Source of the DNA: Serilophus lunatus
Taxonomy: Eukaryota; Chordata; Aves; Passeriformes; Eurylaimidae
NCBI GenBank assembly: GCA_013399895.1
Contig: VXBA01001643.1
Location: 1,019,710 to 1,083,709 of the forward strand
DNA: 64,000 bases
Direction: 5' to 3'
The notes beneath the pieces were generated by a model. It was given only the letters and a program-made list of their open reading frames with translations, ran no database searches and was not told where the DNA came from. Position numbers and translations under genes: made by a program. Shown here piece by piece: positions 34,181 through 45,866 of this stretch. Each line of letters starts with the position of its first letter. Within the stretch, counting starts at the first letter, position 1.

Positions 34181-36329
34181 GCCCTTCAGGAGGCAGGAGG
34201 GCAAAGTTAGTCCAGGGAGGACAACCTGTGTCTGCATCACTCCATGGCTTTGCACCCAAGGGGAGAACTCTTTGGGAGGCTCCAGGGGGGACTGACCACG
34301 AGCTGGGCTGCAGGAGGGGCTCAGACCCTGCCCAGCCTCCAGCACCAGGCAGGACCCACAGGTGCCTCTCCAAGCATTCCACACCAGGACACTGCCCACT
34401 GGTCTAGGGCTGGGCAGGGGAATCACAGGTTTAAGCTTTGGGAAACCCCTTTGAGGTGTCACCTCCCCTCCCACTGCAGGAACCAGGCTGCTCAACACCA
34501 CACGAGAAGCCACCACATCCCAGCAAAGAACCACGGATTCAAGAGGGAACAGGCTGCCCTGCCAACACCTCACAGACAGCTGGAGATGCCACATCCCAGT
34601 GATGGATCATCCCCACTGCTGCTCCCTTCTCCTCTCCCTGAAGCTCAGCTCAGTTCTCCAAAACAGGTTTGGAAGAGAAGCAGCTTGTTTCCCAAACATG
34701 ATTCACCTTTCAGCATTGATAAGGCATGGCTAAAAATAGACAGAGAGAGTGATCTCAGACAGATAATGATCTCAGACACGGGTGTCAGCCTTCTTGGCAC
34801 TGCAGGAGAGAAGGGAAATAACCAAGTGTTGTGCTCAACAACGTGAACCCATATTTTTGACTTGGGCCTTAGGTATGGAATGACAGTCAGGGTCCCCCAG
34901 TGCCCTCTGCCTGGGGGTTTACTTAGGGAAGAACAGGATGCCAAGCTGGCCAAGGCCACCTCAAAGCCCTGCCCCTTTCAGAGAAGGGGGTAAGGAAGAA
35001 CTAGGGCACATTTCTGAGGTCATTGAGTGCCAGGGACCTCAAAAAAACCCCCCTGGGCCTCTTGGCGTGTGTCCCATCACACCCAGTACAGCTCCCAGAC
35101 CTGGAGCACATCCTTCCAGGGTACCCAGGGGGTGTGACTACAGAGCTGCCATCACATCTGCAGCTGGATCCCCACAGACACAACCCCTGGGGGGAAAAAA
35201 AACCAAACCAACAAACCCCTTCCAACTCCAGGGGCTTCCTTCAGGCCCCGACTCGTCCGGCAGGATTGCTTTGGTACTGCAGCTTATCCAAACATCTTCA
35301 TCTCTTTCATAAACTCAATCCCTCCTTATCAGCCATCAGGAGGAAATGCAGGAGCTTTAGGGAGTGAAGTGTGGGGAAGAGCCCAGCTTTGATTAACCCA
35401 CTTACTCCCCAGAGGTCACTCCCAGTTCAATCCTTGTGGATTCACATGTTCTCAATCACGTACTTGGAAGCCAGGCTGGAGGTGAGAGTTTTCTTTGCAT
35501 TAAGGAGGGAGCAGGAGTAGGGAGGGGGGGGTCTGCAAATATTAATTTCAGAACTGCCAGTTCCCATGACCAATAGAAGGCTGTTGAAAACCAGCAGCTC
35601 CCAAAGCCTCAGCTCCTGGAGCCATGGGAGTAAACTAGAACCCCAACTTTGGAAGTTGGTTTTAAAAGAAAAGTGACATTTCTGCAGTGACAGGCTGCCA
35701 GGATGAGTTTTTTTCATGATTATTGCAACACACCCCAAAGGGCTGACATTTAATGGTAAATCAAAAACACCACAAAATCACCTTGAGAAAGGAAATGCAT
35801 CGTTTTTATACTGCCATTGTACATCTCAGAGCACACGGGAGAACTTTCAGGGAAGCTGTGTTTGCTCCTGAACCCACCAGGCTCAAGCAACAACAGTATT
35901 TGCAAAGGGCTCATTTTCAGTAGGAAGCCCCCGAGGTTCTGATTTCCTGCATCAGAGCTAACGTTCACTGGCTGCTGCTCAGAAAACCACCACGGGATTT
36001 GTGTCACTCACCAGGCGAGGTTTCCCACCTCAGTTCATAACCTGGGGAGTGATTTGTGTTTTGGCAGTTCCCAACACAAAGCAACAGACACCCACTGAGG
36101 AGACCCGGGCAGGGAGAAAGGTTCTTCCAAAGGGGAAAAACCTCTAATTTTTGCCAAAACGAGCCTCCCCCTGCCACAGGTCTCTCGGGGACAAGGTGCA
36201 GCAAACAGTCCCTGTTTAACCAGGCAGCAGCAGGCAGCAGCATTGGCGTGTGCAGGGCAGGGAGGCACCTTTCCCACACCCAGACATCCTGGCAGGACCC
36301 AGCTCCACACACAGCCTTCCAGGATGCGG
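34181..36329. other. Unique sequence, no gene recognised
   Basis: No recognised repeat until the MIR-like fragment at 36,330. A 200-codon plus frame (34,244-34,846) and others overlap without domains. Short G and A tracts occur near 35,040, 35,200 and 35,525. Confidence 0.5.
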
Positions 36330-36400
36330 CCAGGGAGGCAACGCGACTTGTCCAAGGTCAAACAGGAGCCTGGGGCAGTGGAAATGTGTTCTCTTTGTCC
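36330..36400 (+). mobile_element. Possible MIR-like fragment
   Basis: 'aacgcgacttgtccaaggtc' followed by 'aaacaggagcctggggcag' resembles the MIR core (gtgacttgcccaaggtcacacagc...agtggcagag). It is short and with only one good block, so the assignment is tentative. Confidence 0.42.
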
Positions 36401-39400
36401 CAGCACTGAACTGCAGGACCCCCCCTCTCAGCAGCTGTTGGTATTTGCACATCCCCTGCTCCATCTGTGGGCAAATCCCCGCTGATCTGGGGCTTCTTGG
36501 AGACTGGTGGGAGCCTTCCCACTGCTCTGTTACCACAGCGACCATTCCATGTCCCACGGCTCTGATCCAGGATGTGGAGACTGAACCACTTTCCCACCAG
36601 CACCCGCATCACTGTCCAAAAACCCCCACCCATCCTCCTCCTCCTCATTTACAGCGACTTGCCCCGATCCAGCCCCAGGCTAAAGAGGGGCAGGGACACC
36701 ACAGCAGAGCTTGTCCTCTGGATTAATGAGATGCTTCCCTTCCCCAGAAAGGGCTGATCTCCCATTCCCACCACCCCCAGCACTTGAGTTCTCTTTTCCA
36801 TCCTGACACAGAGGAGGGAGCATGTTTTTCCTGAAAGCATTCCAATCAACCCAAGCTGCTGCAGAGACTGATGTTCCCTCCAAAAAACCAGAGTGGGCAT
36901 TGCTGGGGAGCAGGGTCCTGGCAGCACAACCACACAATGGCCAAGGCCCTGCAGCTGGGGATGGAGCTGTTGGCAAAGGGATCACCGTGGGAAGAAGGAG
37001 AAGGAGGTCCATAGTGACAGCCATAAAAAGAGCACAGATCAACTCAGAGCTTCCAACATGCATCTGTATCTCAAGCATAGAAGGAAGAGGCTCTTCTGAG
37101 GATTTTCTCCTGCAATTTCTCAGTTTTAAGATGTCCCACCAGAATGCCACCAAGGCCAAAGCCACGTTTTGTGCTCCAGAAGCTCTGGACTGAAGTAGGC
37201 ACCAGTCAACAGCCAAAAAGTCAGTGCAGGATGTCCCGAAATGTAAATTCTCTGCCCGGCAGAAGCAGAGTCACCCTGCAGCCCATCTGAACGTGCAGGA
37301 AACTGCTGGGCCTCTCAGCAAACACTCCCCAGTTCAACCTGAAGGGACAAAGCACCAAAAAGCTTTGGGGAGGGAGGAGGAAGGACCCCAATTCCAGGTT
37401 ATCCAAAGGCACCTTCCTTACAAACATCCACTCAACAGCAAGGTCTAAACAAGGAGAAGCTGAGCCCTCTCTGCCAGGGCTGGCCAGGCTGGTGAGTAAA
37501 ACCAGTGGAAACACGGCTGGGGGGATAGGGAAACAGCAGGTTGCAGATGAAACCAGCCAGCTCAGCCCTACAAACAGCTCCCTGACAGCCCACAGCAAGA
37601 CTTCCTTGGGGAACAAGGAGCAAACACATCACCTGAGGCACCTCAAACTGTAGAGGATAAGGATACCTCAGAGCTGGGCTGGATTAGATGGCCAGATAAG
37701 CCTTTTCCCAGATTTAATCTTTTTAATTCCTTGTCATTCCCACAATAATGCTCTGTGTTTTTAATTAAGCAAACCACAATATCATCTCAAGGAGACACAG
37801 GAACAAAGGGCTGACGTGTGTTTCCAGCTCCCAGTCGGATGGTGATGCTGGAGAAAAATCTCCAAGAACTCGGCAGGTAGATTTTTCCAAGGAGTTTTTT
37901 TCCTTATTTCCCACCTTGAAAACTCCTCCAAGTCAGCTTTGAGAAGCTGAGAGCAGCCCATTCAGTGAGAGCCACCAGCATTACCTCACTCCAAGAGGTG
38001 TTCCCAGGTACAGAGGGCAACATGCACAAGACCTAAAGGCCACTGGAAGGCTCTGCCTCACAACACCCCTACATCCATGAGATGGCCACCAAATAATCCC
38101 CCTCTCCCAGCCTGGCCAGTCACATCCCACTTGGCTTTCCCAAAGAGTCAGCCAACCTTCACACTCCTCATCCCAAACCCCCGTCAGAAGGGCATCACGT
38201 TTTCGAGATCCCTGTTTTTCTTTAAAAAGGAGGGGAAAAAAGGCTCCGAAGCATTTCTTCATTCTTCAGGAATGATTAATTATCTGCCTTGGCGGGTGTA
38301 AAATACCTCACTAGCGCTGCAGGCTGGGCTGAGTTATTGGGTGAGAGCTCTCTGAAAGCTCCCCCTGCTCTGGGTAACCCGGGGAGGGCTGTGAGCCGAA
38401 ATTAAAGCCGAAAGGTAAGAGGCACAACACCCCTTTTGTAGGGAAAAGGGTTGGGGGACTCACACTCTAACAAGGGGCCAGTTTCTTAAAATAAAAGCAG
38501 TCCTTAATAATGCACAGTTCCAGCACATGGTGGCTGTGCCAGCAGAAACATCTTGCTGGGAGGTGGGTGAAGTCCCATGTACATCTTCCCAGCATGGAGC
38601 AGCTTCCCAGCCCCAACCTGCACCCCAGGGATGCTCCAGCAGCAGCTGCTGTCCCACCAAGAGGGGAGGACATATCCCACCTTCTGGCACTCAAGGGGAT
38701 GGGTGGGATAAGAGTGTCACCCCTGAGGATTGTGTTGAAATGAGCATTTTTAAAGCAGAAATGCAAAACCTCCATGGTCTGAGAAGTCAGGCTTGTGTTG
38801 ATTCACTCCACCACAGCACTTCCTAAACAAGATGCAGTTCAAATCAAAAAGAGGATGTAGAAGTTTGTCCCTCACTGTTATTTCCCCTAGAAATCACCAT
38901 CCAGGGCCCTCACTCCAGCACTGCTCCAACCTCCACTGCAGGACTCCCACACATCAGTGGATATTTCACTTTTCCCTTCTGCAGAAAGGCTCCCAGACCT
39001 CCCAATGGCACAGAAAACAAAGCAGCTCCAATTTAAGCTTCAAATCCAGAAGTTAAACAAAAAGAACCTCAAAATACATTATTGGGTTATTTGGGTTTTT
39101 TCTTTAAAACTCTGTGGTTTGGAGCTTCTGGTCTGGGATTTGCACATCCCCAAGCCTGGCAGTGGTCCTTTGGCTGTGCTGGGGACACCCCTCAGGCACA
39201 TGGGGATGCAGCTCCTTCTCAATAGCATGGCCCAGCCTGTCCCCAGAGGGTGTCAGTCCAGTGTGGGAAGTCACAGCAGCACATGGGAAGAGTTCAGGGA
39301 AAAGCCACACGCTGTGGAGGAACTGGAATGGAAAACATGACATTTCTCAGGAGAGGAGGAGGGAGGTGGCTTCTCCATCAGGCTTCTCCATATGAGAGAC

Positions 39401-39408
39401 AAGATCTC
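36401..39408. other. Unique sequence, no gene recognised
   Basis: No interspersed repeat recognised. It includes a block with retained CpGs and TAAT cores at about 38,270-38,420, ending at a consensus splice donor, and a strong acceptor at 38,984. A 178-codon minus frame (36,680-37,216) has no domain. 'gggctggattagatggcc' near 37,676 loosely recalls a CR1 tail but is not followed by one. Confidence 0.5.
38415..38984 (+). other. Candidate intron between consensus splice sites (unproven)
   Basis: A donor, AAAG|GTAAGA (exon would end at 38,414), and an acceptor with a long pyrimidine tract, ending CTTTTCCCTTCTGCAG at 38,984, lie 570 bases apart on the plus strand. The sequence after the acceptor stays open for more than 100 codons but has no recognisable domain. 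Both signals are individually common, so this is a candidate only. Confidence 0.2.
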
Positions 39409-39575
39409 AGGATCATGGAATGGTTTGGGTTGGAAAGAACCTCAAAGATCATCTATTTCCAAGCCTCTCCATGGGCAGAAACACCTCCTGCTAAACCAGG
39501 TTGCTCCAAACCCCATCCGACCTGGCCTCGAAGACTTCCAGGGATGGGACAGCCATCACTTCTATCTCTTGGCCT
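39409..39575 (-). mobile_element. CR1 3' fragment
   Basis: Complement of CR1: 'ggatcatggaatggtttggg', 'ttggaaagaacctcaaagat', 'catgggcagaaacacctcct', 'gctaaaccaggttgctccaa' and 'gacttccagggatgggacag'. The right end dissolves into C-rich unique sequence before the assembly gap. 5'-truncated. Confidence 0.92.
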
Positions 39576-39709
39576 GGAATCCATCCCCCAGCAGTGCCCG
39601 TGTCCCCCCAGGCTGTGCCTGGCACTGCCCTAAGCCCATCATGTGCGGCGGGCGCTCGTGCCAGCGGCAGCACCACCTCCCTCCCCTCTCCAAATCAGAT
39701 TAACCCCCC

Positions 39710-39757
39710 NNNNNNNNNNNNNNNNNNNNNNNNNNNNNNNNNNNNNNNNNNNNNNNN
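39710..39757. other. Assembly gap (48 N)
   Basis: 48 undetermined bases, bordered on the left by a C6 run and on the right by C-rich sequence. Translations crossing it are meaningless. C-rich flanks suggest a GC-rich or polyC stretch that was not sequenced. The true length is unknown. Confidence 1.
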
Positions 39758-39990
39758 CCCCACCCCGAGCCGCTGAGCCCATGCAGGTTGTGTCACTGTA
39801 ATTAAATCAGATTTACTCCCCCCTTCACCCTCTTTTCCCTTTCCCCAAAGGAATTCCAACGAGTTCGCAAGGCAGGGCCGGGGAGGGCTGTTCTCATCGC
39901 CCCAGCCCGCTGGAAAGAGGGGGATCAGGAAATGCAATGCCTAATTCTCCACTAGGAATAATCCTCCACGGGAGCCAGAACCCCCAGCTG
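39758..39990. promoter_or_regulatory. Candidate conserved element right of the gap
   Basis: 'gttgtgtcactgtaattaaa', 'tcagatttactcccccc', 'aaaggaattccaacgagttc' and 'tgcctaattctccactagga' in a repeat-free context, with several CpGs and homeodomain-type cores. The element may extend into the gap on the left. Conservation untested. Confidence 0.35.
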
Positions 39991-40184
39991 GGTGCAGGAC
40001 TCGTGGCACCGTTCACCCACCAACGCCAGCAGCGGAGGCACTGCCAGCTTGGGGTTTGTAGTGGATTTGATGCCAGCAGAGCCCTGAGCATCAGCGGGGT
40101 GACTTTGGGGGGCAGAGTGCCAGTGCAGGAGGGTCAGAGCAAGAAGGGGGATGCTCCTGGTTCCCACGCGCCATCCGCTCCCTC

Positions 40185-40350
40185 CTGCCGCTGCCCGCAG
40201 CGCCTTTCAAGCCTTCGTGGCCAATTCACACCCAGCTCAAATTGCTCAAGACCAAAGGCAATTACAGGCTCGGGTTTGTTGTTTTCTGATGGCGGGTTAG
40301 ATGGAGCACGTTCCAGAAACCACCGGCGCTGCTTTTCCAAAGCAAACGTT
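40185..40350. promoter_or_regulatory. Candidate conserved element
   Basis: Repeat-free, CpG-retaining block with 'cagcgcctttcaagccttcg', 'gctcaaattgctcaagacc', 'aggcaattacaggctcggg' and 'cttttccaaagcaaacgttg'. It includes a CAATTA core and FOX/SOX-like strings. The 224-codon plus frame crossing it (39,937-40,611) has no domain and is probably chance. Confidence 0.35.
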
Positions 40351-40826
40351 GGTACAGGACAGAGCCGGCCCCGGCTCCTGAGGACACACAGGCTCCTGGC
40401 AAAGGAGCCATTCCCCAAGTGCAGCCCAAAACACCCAGAGCATGGAAGGGCCCAGCCATGGTGCTTTTGTGGGAGCAGAGGCCCCGAGCCAGGCTTTCTG
40501 CTGGCATCACCACAGGACCACAAGGAGAGCGGGTTTCTTTCTCTCCTGGGGTGGCAAACACAAAGCCAGGAGTCCTCCAGCACCTCAAGGAGCCAAAGTC
40601 CTGCTGCCTAATTTATCTCCATCAAAGCTCTGGACTTGTTTTTGGTACAACCCCCTGGGCATGGACAGAGCTGGGCCAGCAGCTTCTGCAGGAGGGAGAC
40701 CAGAGGCACCAGCATGGCAGGAGCCATCCTGCCCCATCCCACGACCTCAGGGACGGGGCAGAGAAACCCACCTCTGCTGAGAACTAAGAGCCAAGTGTTC
40801 TCCTTCCCTTTCCCCTCCCCAACACA

Positions 40827-41069
40827 GTCTCAAGCTGCGTCAGGGAAGGTATAGGTCAGATATTAGGAAGAAGTTTTTTACAGAAAGAGTAATAAAGTTG
40901 TGGAATGGACTGCCCGGGGAGGTGGTGGAGTCACCATCCCTGGATGTGTTTAAAAAAGGCTGGACGTGGCACTTGGTGACATGGTCTGGTCTAGTTGAGG
41001 TTCTAGGGTAAGGGTTGGACTCGATGATCTTGGAGGTCTCTCCCAACCCAGTGATTCTGTGATTGTGTG
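40827..41069 (+). mobile_element. CR1 3' fragment, best-preserved copy
   Basis: Sense CR1 over about 240 bases: 'caagctgcgtcagggaaggt', 'agatattaggaagaagtttt', 'cagaaagagtaataaagttg', 'tggaatggactgcccgggga', 'ggtggtggagtcaccatccc', 'ggttggactcgatgatcttg' and a terminal 'gtgattctgtgattgtgtg' octamer repeat. Fewer apparent indels than the other copies suggest it is among the youngest insertions here. The reading frame is still only the 3' remnant, so it has no coding capacity. Confidence 0.95.
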
Positions 41070-44012
41070 AACACGGCCGTGCTGGCAAAGGCAGAGCAGA
41101 CACGGAGCCCACCTCGGTCCCACGGCTCCATCACCCCGGCACTGATGGCAGGGTGGTATCAGCGCCCTCCTGCAGACTGTGGGACATTCCCCAGCCCGGG
41201 TTATCCCGGTTCAGCTCTTCCAGGTGACCAGCAAAGCCCTTTTTTGGAGGCAGAGGGCAGTAACCTGGTCAGGAAGGAAGGAGGGTCACCAGAACGGCCA
41301 CATTAGCCTGGGGCAGCGGTGGTAGAGAATGACACTAATTAACATTGAAATACCCACTCGGTTGTATTTTTAGCCGACAACAAGGAGATGCAGTTGGTTT
41401 TCTCGCTGTTCTTTTAGCACCCGAACCCAAGCCCAGAATACAAACCCAGGGCCACAAGAACCACAGGAGCATCCCTCCCCTCACCGCATTCCTCCCTGCA
41501 TTCCCACTCGGGCAGCACACACCCACATCCCCCGGAGTGAGAAGCCAGCTTCCAAATTACAGCAATTAACGTTATGTGTATTAATAAATGAGTCCGGTTT
41601 TCCTAACAGGATAACCTGCAAGGGCTTGTTGGCAGAACAGGGAGGCCTGAGCTCTTTTTGCAGCTGCTGGGTGAAGATTTGGCATTGCAGGATGAGGTGC
41701 TGGGAGCACAGCCTGCCCCAGTGCAGGGAGAAGGGTCAGGGGTGTTTTCCCCATCCCGGGGTGCCCCAGGAGGCAGCAGCTCCTCCAAAGCCTTGAGCCA
41801 GAGAGGTGAAGCTCCATTTCCAGCGCACAAAAATCCGTGAAGACTTTTGAAGCCCCATGTTTGCACCTCCCCAGCCAAACCAGAGGCCACCCCACATGCT
41901 CCCAGCACAGCCTGGCTCCAGCAAGGACCAGGCTGGAGGAGGGGAAGGAGCCAGGGAACATTTGTAATACCTAGAACAGCAGTCAGGCCTCTTCCTCCCG
42001 CTGGGGCCAGCACCAGCTCCTCATCCCACTCCAGATGGTTCTTGTTTTCCAGTCTGGGAAGGTAAACACTCAGGGAGCAAGACTAGACACAGTGAGAGGA
42101 AACAACACTTGGAAACAACCATCCAAGGCAAATTATCCCACGTGTTAAGCAAGCCACCCATTCCCACGTGCATGGAACCAACAGGATCATTTCCCCTTCC
42201 CTGGAGCACAAAGGAGCCCTCACACCCCAGGCAGCCTCTTTGCCCAGAGCAGCAAACACTGTGCAAGCCTCAAAACCTCAATTCCACGAGGCAGGAGGCT
42301 AAGGGAACAACTAAAACTCATCCCAAAGGAGTTTTCTTGCAGTCAGTTGCAAGAAGCATCAGTTCCTTCAAGCATCCCAGATGGGATTCCCTTTAATCCC
42401 TGGAGCCTCCTCCATGGCCAGTCCCCCTCCTCAGCTGGGCTTCCAGCTCTGACTGCTCCCCAGAGCACAGACATTTAGATCACATTTTATATGGAAAGCA
42501 CTAAAATGGGATCACACCTTTTAAAAAGATATTTCCACCTCGCTGCCTACAAGAAGGCTTTGCTTCTCCCTCCCCCTCCCCAGCAGACTTTGCTATCAGG
42601 CCTCTAAGCCTGTTTAATTGAAAAAATGTGATTTAGGCTAATTGACAGCAGATGAGTTACACAGGCTAAAAAGCAAGGGGACATTTGATCCAGTTGATTT
42701 ATGGCAGCAGGGAACCAGCCATCCCAAGTCTTTGCATCCCACTTGCAGCCCCACTGCCAAAACAGTTCAGCTGGCAAAAAAAAAAGTAATTAGTGTTTAA
42801 TTTCTTAACAATTTTTTTTACCTTCCTTTTAATTGCTCTACATAAAACTGTCCTAGAATTTTACAGCCTGGACCAGTCCTCTTTGCTGGTTTTAATTAGG
42901 GTGAGGCATGGCTGGCACGTTAATTTGAAGAGAAGGGGGGGGGGAGAACATCAGACCATGTTCTGGGAAGGTTTTGCCATTACAAGCACCCAGACAACGT
43001 CACCAGGCACCACACGAGCAGTGGGGAGCAGGACCAGTCCTCCCAGTGCACAGCAACTGGTGGAACTGGGGAGAACTCACCCTTCTCACAGGGTAAGTGA
43101 GAAGTGGAAAAAAAAATTAAAGCAAATGCTAGAAGGGAGCAGAGATCTCTCCCAGCAGGAGAATTTCCTCTCCTTGAAGGCAACCAAAACACAAAGGCTT
43201 AGAGGGAAAATGGGCTTAGCTTTGGGAACTGCTCCCAAGAGCAGCTTTGGGGCTAAACAGCATTCCTGGGGGATTGGGACAGGAGGCTTCCCAGCCCTGC
43301 AGCCCTTCCTTGGAGAGGGGTTATCACCAAACACACCCACCCCGGTGGCTGCCACAGGAGGAAGAGTCAGGTCATTCCTTGCAGGACACCCCACAGGAGC
43401 TCCTGTGCAGAAGGTGGAAAAGAGGAGGGAAGAGCACATGGACAAACAAGAGGTGGAAGGAACCAAAGGAGTAGTTAAGAAATACCTGGGGGAGGGAAAT
43501 ATATCCCTTTCCCATTATATTTTCTAAGCTTGGCCCTGCTTAGAAAATCTTGGGCTCCCTGGAAAGGATTTTTCCAGGAAAAGACAAAGGATTAGCCACT
43601 TAATGAACAGACAGCAGGCTTGGATTTGCTCAGCTGTGTTGTCTGACAAGTAAAAAACAATAACCAGCTATTTTATTGCTGGTTCAACTCTCTCCATGCA
43701 CTAAATCCCTTGGCAACATCACACCAAGGCACAGAACCCCCACCCCCTTGAGCTCCAGCTTACACAGCCCAGTCCAACATGGAAAAACCAGAAGTCCAAC
43801 CTCAGCTGCCTCCTCCAACACCAAGGAAACTGCTCAGGTCCCCAGGATCCAGGGGCTGCTTCTCCTGCAAAGCTCCATCACACCAAAGAAGCTCCACCTG
43901 GATGGAGTTTGGGAGTTCCTAAGAAACCTGGGGGGCAGTAATTTCCCCCACATGCTCAGCCTTAAGAATTAAACCAGTGAGCAAAGCTGTGTGCAACCCA
44001 AAAGTGCATCTG
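41070..44012. other. Unique sequence, no gene recognised
   Basis: About 2.9 kb between CR1 copies. The stretch 41,325-41,420 (aattaacattgaaatacc, gccgacaacaaggagatg) and the bases near 41,560-41,600 look constrained. G10 lies at 42,935-42,944. A 244-codon plus frame (42,793-43,527) begins with a hydrophobic stretch but matches no family I know. Confidence 0.5.
41325..41420. promoter_or_regulatory. Small candidate conserved element
   Basis: 'gacactaattaacattgaaa', 'cccactcggttgtattttta' and 'gccgacaacaaggagatgca' combine a TAATTAA core, retained CpGs and a SOX-like ACAACAAGG within 100 bases, without repeat similarity. Weakly supported. Confidence 0.3.
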
Positions 44013-44053
44013 GCACTTGAAGGACCCTTCCAACCCAAACCATTCCGTGACTG
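44013..44053 (+). mobile_element. CR1 3' terminus (about 40 bp)
   Basis: 'cttgaaggacccttccaacc' followed by 'caaaccattccgtgac' is the extreme 3' end of sense CR1. First of five same-strand CR1 tails between 44.0 and 47.1 kb. Confidence 0.75.
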
Positions 44054-44168
44054 GGAGGCAACATCCACAACGTCTTAACAATTAAAAAGAGAATTTTAGG
44101 GAAGTGTCTAAGAACCAACCCCCCCCTCCAAGGGCTCTGGAGGCTTTAATTGAGGACACAGCCTGCTG

Positions 44169-44231
44169 GGTTGGTTTAGTGGTGGGGGAATGTTGGACTC
44201 CTAAAGGTCTTTTCCAATCTAAATGATGACT
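44169..44231 (+). mobile_element. CR1 3' terminus (about 60 bp)
   Basis: 'ggttggtttagtggtggggg', 'aatgttggactcctaaaggt' and 'cttttccaatctaaatgatg' match the sense CR1 tail (ttggactcgatgatcttaaaggtcttttccaacctaaatgattc) with a small internal deletion. Confidence 0.75.
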
Positions 44232-44991
44232 CAGAGAAGCCAAACCACCCACACCCTGGTCATGATGGTATTTGCTCCAAGCTTCCAAAAGTCCTTGTCC
44301 ATGTGGTCCTGCAGCACCCCAGGGGGATTCATCCTGCACACACCTGCAGCCATGACCTGACACTGCTAAGCTGTCAAAACAAACAGGGGAACAAGGCACA
44401 GCAGCCTCCCCATCAATCCATGGCTCCAGGACACAAGCAGGGCCTGGAAATTCCCCCCGAGCTGGTGGGCAGCTCCAGCAGATGTGTTTTACGAGTCCTG
44501 GAGGAAAAATAACATCTAGACAAGCATCTCTAACTGCCTGTAAATACACACCAGATGATGCAGGGACAGATGAAATAGGGCAGAAATGGGATGAGAATGG
44601 AAAACTGAAAGTGGGAGGGATGGCTGGGTTTGGGCTGTGCTCCCCACAGCTGCTCACCTGGCCTCCTCCTCCCAAACCCTTCTGTCCCAGCTGGATTCTG
44701 CTCCCCCTTTTTCCCAAGAAGTAGGATGAAAGGAAGGAAGTGGCCTTCTGCCTGCTGAGCCTTCTATGGAACAGGATCTTCACATTAATAATCTGAGAGG
44801 AAAAATCAAATCCAGCTTCTCTGGGCCATCACTCACATCCATTTGTCCCCAGCCTCCGTGCTCTGAGCCCTGGAGCACATCCCTGCCCCAAACAGCACCT
44901 GCACCTCCAGCCACACCTGCTGTGGTCCTGGATGGTATTCCCTGGAGCTGCCCCAGGGCTTCCCCTGCAAGGAATTACTGAACTTTAAGCT

Positions 44992-45209
44992 GAAGAAGGG
45001 AAGATTTAGATCCAATATCAGGAAGAAATTGGTGGCTGTGAGGGTGGAGAGGTCCTGGCACAGGTTGCCCAGAGAAGTTGTAGCTGCCCCATCTCTGGCA
45101 GTGTCCAAGGCCAGGTTGGAGCAACCTGGGACAGTGGGAGGTGATAGTGGGTGGAATGAGATGGGTTTTGAGGTCCCTTCCAACCCAAACCATTCAAGGA
45201 TTCAATGAC
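44992..45209 (+). mobile_element. CR1 3' fragment with shortened tail block
   Basis: Sense CR1: 'gatttagatccaatatcagg', 'aagaaattggtggctgtgag', 'ggcacaggttgcccagagaa', 'gtccaaggccaggttggagc' and 'aggtcccttccaacccaaac'. Instead of the usual 'gtccctgcc..ggcaggg' block it has 'gtgatagtgggtggaatgag' (45,141-45,160), shared with the copy at 59,969. 5'-truncated. Confidence 0.93.
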
Positions 45210-45866
45210 CCCAGGATTGTGTGTTACTCTTTACAGTGAAATCAAGCACAAGGAGCTTTCACCTGCTCCAGGTTGGCCCTACAAACCCAAACAGCAGCTG
45301 CAAACTGTCCCAAAGGCACGTGGTGTGTTGGGACACAGCAGCAGGGAGGTCACCTGAGAGGGGAGATGCCCAGCTCAGGGCTGGGGAGGCTGCAGCACAA
45401 CAGCCCTGGCGGCTCAGCCCCTGGCAGGATCGGTCCTGAGCAAAAAGGAGACAGAAATGGTGCAAAAGAAACTCTTCAAGCACAACTGGCCGAGCTCAGA
45501 GCACCCCCTTATCAGCACCCAGAGGCGCCAGCCTCTGCAGAGCACACAAAAGGCAAAAGGCAGCCCCTGGGCTGGACTAGCTAGTCTTAATATTTGCATT
45601 TGGTAAAGCAAACTAATAAATCCCCGTGAGTTTGTCCGTGTTTCCAGCTCGTGTTTACTGGGAAGAGGGACAGGCAGGTTTTCCTGCTGGTTCCACAGTA
45701 AATAGCCATGCAGGCCCCACGCCCTTCCCTGTAACGGCCTGGCCCCTGTTTGCTCTGAGCAAGTCAGGACTGTGGGACAGACAGACACCAAAGGCAGGTG
45801 GCCTTTGAAGTAAAGGTTAGTTATGAACTCCAAAAAGTCTGTATCTGAGCTCTGAGATTCCCTGCT
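45210..45866. other. Unique sequence between CR1 and minisatellite
   Basis: No repeat or exon recognised. Short open frames overlap on both strands. The stretch 45,580-45,640 is AT-rich. Confidence 0.5.

Noticed and set aside
34895..34920. CTCF site ('agtgccctctgcctgg')
   Set aside because: Similar to the reverse CTCF core but with a spacing difference and mismatched flank.
37650..37700. Another CR1 tail ('gggctggattagatggcc')
   Set aside because: Only about 18 bases are suggestive, and the expected 'aggtcccttccaac' block does not follow.
39501..39937. Open frames crossing the 48-N gap
   Set aside because: They exist only because N codons were translated as unknown residues.
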